Source: Eubacteriales bacterium
GTDB lineage: Bacteria; Bacillota_A; Clostridia; Christensenellales; Aristaeellaceae
Reading direction: 5' to 3'
Assembly: GCA_030528845.1 (NCBI GenBank)
Contig: JAUMYC010000055.1
Span: 1-12,958 of the forward strand
DNA: 12,958 nt
In this document: positions 12,816 to 12,958 of the stretch, one piece after another
Numbering within the stretch: the first letter of the stretch is position 1
Layout of the letters: each line of letters begins with the position of its first letter
The notes under the pieces: model-generated
Seen by the model: the letters and a program-made list of their open reading frames with translations, nothing else
What the model was told of the DNA's origin: nothing
The model's database searches: none
Position numbers and translations under genes: made by a program

Positions 12816-12958
12816 GGATATCCTCCTTTGCCGGAGAGATCTCTCCCCGAAAGAAATCATGTTGTGTGGTGAAAAAGCCGTCCTTCTTGGGGGGCTTCTT
12901 CCGAGGGGCGCTGTCTCTTAGGAAACCCTGCCGGGGCTCTGCCCCAGACCCCGCCAAG
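12816..12958. promoter_or_regulatory. GH127 upstream region with perfect palindrome and GC-rich hairpin
   Basis: Directly upstream of the GH127 ribosome site (12821-12829) is the 14-base perfect palindrome GGAGAGATCTCTCC (12833-12846), a possible operator or mRNA hairpin. Further out, GGGGC TCT GCCCC (12933-12945) forms a short GC-rich hairpin inside CCCTGCCGGGGCTCTGCCCC, a sequence style seen in dispersed intergenic repeats of gut Clostridia (from memory). No convincing -10/-35 pair was found, so the promoter may lie outside the window. Confidence 0.45.

Noticed and set aside
11046..12872. A 608-codon open frame on the plus strand opposite the GH127 gene
   Set aside because: It mirrors a gene with full GH127 catalytic motifs. 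Its translation is low-complexity (Val/Ala/Gly/His-rich) and arises from the GC-rich third-position codon bias of the real gene.

Overview
The window looks like chromosomal DNA of a fairly GC-rich anaerobic Gram-positive bacterium of the Bacillota (class Clostridia, probably a gut lineage). The signs are strong AGGAGG-type ribosome sites with 6-10 nt spacing, TATAAT promoters, many U-tailed intrinsic terminators, a rubredoxin, BspA-type surface repeats, a carbohydrate ABC ATPase and a GH127 glycosidase. This assignment is inferred from gene content and style; there is no rRNA gene to confirm it. I saw no tRNA, rRNA, CRISPR array, transposase or phage module, and no gene-free stretch exceeds 300 bases.

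Layout. (1) Bases 1-47 are the tail of lysS (+), followed by a hairpin terminator, three phased TTAAACCA repeats and a strong two-way terminator. (2) Bases 286-2061 hold two minus-strand genes for secreted proteins, each with its own promoter: a leucine-rich-repeat protein and a short protein made almost only of the same 103-residue C-terminal domain. (3) A rubredoxin (+) with an unusually short first cysteine knuckle lies at 2351-2506. (4) A minus-strand operon (4655 to 2567) encodes a MalK/MsmK/UgpC-type ABC ATPase, an 83-residue conserved protein and a metallo-beta-lactamase-fold hydrolase. (5) Divergent from it, across a T-rich region with repeated TTGTATT motifs, is a URO-D-superfamily protein (+). 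(6) A minus-strand gene encodes a CrtO-like membrane acyltransferase. (7) A tightly packed plus-strand operon (6970-10890) encodes an anchored phosphodiester-glycosidase (NAGPA) domain protein, an Lgt-like membrane protein whose key catalytic positions appear replaced, a beta-class DNA methyltransferase without a restriction partner, and an unrecognised 182-residue protein. (8) A GH127 beta-L-arabinofuranosidase-like enzyme (-) fills 10965-12815.

How they fit together. The ABC ATPase and the GH127 enzyme both suggest use of plant or host glycans, but no permease or binding protein is present, so the ATPase probably serves transporters encoded elsewhere. The best candidate for something undescribed is the 6970-10890 operon. 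Its ATGA stop/start overlaps and single promoter tie an envelope enzyme, a probable Lgt pseudoenzyme, a DNA methyltransferase and a small all-beta-like protein into one transcript. Second is the 103-residue domain shared, without gaps and with an identical C-terminal LIR, by the two secreted proteins.
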